The position numbers were made by a program, and so were the translations under genes. A stretch of DNA of 5,438 nt from an uncultured Desulfovibrio sp. Its GTDB lineage: Bacteria > Desulfobacterota > Desulfovibrionia > Desulfovibrionales > Desulfovibrionaceae. The DNA lies in NCBI GenBank assembly GCA_900550745.1, contig URTO01000156.1, positions 1 to 5,438 of the forward strand, written 5' to 3'. This document shows positions 4,499 to 5,438 of the stretch, piece by piece (within the stretch, counting starts at the first letter, position 1; every line of letters starts with the position of its first letter). Below the pieces are notes generated by a model that saw nothing but the letters and a program-made list of their open reading frames with translations, did not search any database and had not been told where the DNA came from.

Positions 4499-5403
4499 CC
4501 GTGCTTTCGGGAAACGATGAAGAAGACGGAAAGGACGGTCAGGCAGCAGGCCGTAACGATGACGCCGTCCACTTGTTCGCCCGCGAGCAGCCAGCCGAGG
4601 AATACGCCGATGACCGGGTTGACGTATTCGTAGGAAATGGCGACCACGGTGCGGGTGTGCAGCAGCAGCCAGAAATAACAGGTGTAGGCGATGATCGCCC
4701 CAAAGATGACCAGATAGAACAGCGCCCCCGCGCTCAGCGGGGTGACGGAATCCATCGAGAAGGTGGAAAACTCGCCCAGCACGGCGGCACCCGCGAGGCT
4801 TTGCAGGCCGCCGATGAACATCAGCAGGGCGCTCGTCTGTATGACGGAAAGCCGGGTTTCGCTGGCCTGTTTCTTGGAGAGGAACGAGCCCGTCACCCAG
4901 CCGAAGGCGGCGCACAGCACAAGCAGTATGCCCCACCCGGAGTCCGTGCCGGAGGCCGTCTGATTGACGCTGAGGAGGATAAGCCCCGTAAAGCCGGTTC
5001 CAAGCCCGAAGAACTGCACCAGCGAAGGCCGGGGATCGCCGCAGAACAGCCAGCCGCCGAGCACCATCCAGATGGGCACCGCGCCGAGGATCATGGCCGC
5101 CGTACCGGAGGAGATGGACTCCTGCCCCTTGGCGAGGAAGCCGCTGGCCATAAACACCATGAAGAACGCGAGGACGAAACTTTGGGAGAGATCCTTGCGG
5201 GTTGGGAGGTTGCGTTCGCCGCGCGCCCAACTCCAGAGATACAGGAGCATGCCCGCAAACATCATGCGCAGGCCGCACATCATGAACGGGGGGAAGCTCT
5301 CAATGGCGAATTTGATGGAAATGAAACAAGAACCCCACGAGATATAAACCAGAGTGAGGCATCCCAATACCTGCGCGATGTGTTTTTGCCGTGTCGTCAA
5401 CAT
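4495..5403 (-). CDS. EamA/DMT-superfamily transporter
   Basis: This 302-residue inner-membrane protein is probably an exporter or exchanger of metabolites or amino acids; the substrate is unknown. About ten hydrophobic segments can be counted (near 10-29, 37-56, 71-91, 98-118, 129-147, 156-175, 187-208, 225-245, 253-274 and 280-297), forming the two EamA repeats typical of the family. YISWGSCFISIKFAIES (20-36) matches the usual N-terminal WGS pattern. Near the end, EYVNPVIGVFLGWLLAGE (259-276) matches the conserved proline-to-glutamate segment of the second repeat. Length is normal. It resembles YedA-like members, but I would not name it. The ATG at 5403 puts the first helix at residue 10, as expected. 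However, there is no good ribosome-binding site and the frame is open to the right edge, so an earlier start is possible. Its TGA overlaps the gluQ start by four bases, yet a functional link between the two is not evident. Confidence 0.88.
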   Translation of the reverse strand: MLTTRQKHIAQVLGCLTLVYISWGSCFISIKFAIESFPPFMMCGLRMMFAGMLLYLWSWARGERNLPTRKDLSQSFVLAFFMVFMASGFLAKGQESISSGTAAMILGAVPIWMVLGGWLFCGDPRPSLVQFFGLGTGFTGLILLSVNQTASGTDSGWGILLVLCAAFGWVTGSFLSKKQASETRLSVIQTSALLMFIGGLQSLAGAAVLGEFSTFSMDSVTPLSAGALFYLVIFGAIIAYTCYFWLLLHTRTVVAISYEYVNPVIGVFLGWLLAGEQVDGVIVTACCLTVLSVFFIVSRKHG

Positions 5404-5406
5404 GCG

Positions 5407-5421
5407 CGGGAAAATATCCCG
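5407..5421 (-). promoter_or_regulatory. Inverted repeat just before the transporter start
   Basis: CGGGAAAATATCCCG has perfect 5-base arms (5407-5411 and 5417-5421) around five A/T bases, and ends 3 bases before the chosen ATG. As DNA it could be an operator; as RNA it would be a short hairpin in the place where a ribosome-binding site belongs. Its only purine-rich stretch (CGGGA) is within the stem. If the true start is upstream, it is simply coding sequence. Confidence 0.3.
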
Positions 5422-5438
5422 TCGAGAGCGGTACTGCA

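Noticed and set aside
4499..5278. N-terminal extension of gluQ to a 589-residue protein
   Set aside because: The added part is the transporter gene read in another frame. The GluQ family begins close to APSPTG, and the ATGA overlap gives a natural start at 4498.
1..5438. CRISPR array, insertion sequence, tRNA or phage genes
   Set aside because: No regularly spaced repeats, transposase motifs, terminal inverted repeats with target duplication, cloverleaf or phage proteins were seen on either strand.

Overview
The window looks like a piece of a GC-rich, anaerobic deltaproteobacterial chromosome, most likely Desulfovibrionaceae (Desulfovibrio/Bilophila type). This is inferred from three things: an orphan phenylacetate-CoA ligase, a DUF1786 protein paired with a small uncharacterised protein, and long pyrimidine/purine-biased hairpins after genes. 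No 16S or other taxonomic marker is present, so the assignment is tentative. All five well-supported genes lie on the minus strand, so the window reads right to left.

Layout in transcription order: (1) a ten-helix EamA/DMT-family transporter, 5403-4495, whose frame stays open to the right edge. (2) gluQ, glutamyl-Q tRNA(Asp) synthetase, 4498-3509, overlapping the transporter by ATGA and therefore probably translationally coupled. (3) A 136-base gap with two small hairpins and a weak candidate promoter. (4) A 132-residue protein of unknown function, 3372-2974. (5) A DUF1786 (ASKHA-fold-like) protein, 2971-1895, starting 2 bases after the stop of the previous gene. (6) A hairpin terminator at 1845-1876. 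(7) A phenylacetate-CoA ligase (PaaK family), 1705-407, apparently its own transcription unit. (8) A perfect 26-bp hairpin at 335-388. (9) About 330 bases without a confident gene. These are AT-rich between roughly 60 and 200 and hold candidate promoters on both strands and a possible gene start running off the left edge.

The genes do not form one obvious pathway. Transporter-gluQ and small protein-DUF1786 are two coupled pairs, and paaK is separate. The main non-coding features are two related hairpin elements, each placed exactly 18 bases after a stop codon on either side of paaK; a perfect extended -10 sequence on the otherwise empty plus strand that could give a short RNA ending in the 26-bp hairpin; and small hairpins immediately before two start codons. 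No mobile element, CRISPR array, tRNA or rRNA was seen. I found no convincing new multi-gene system. The coupled small protein-DUF1786 pair is the best candidate for undescribed biology.
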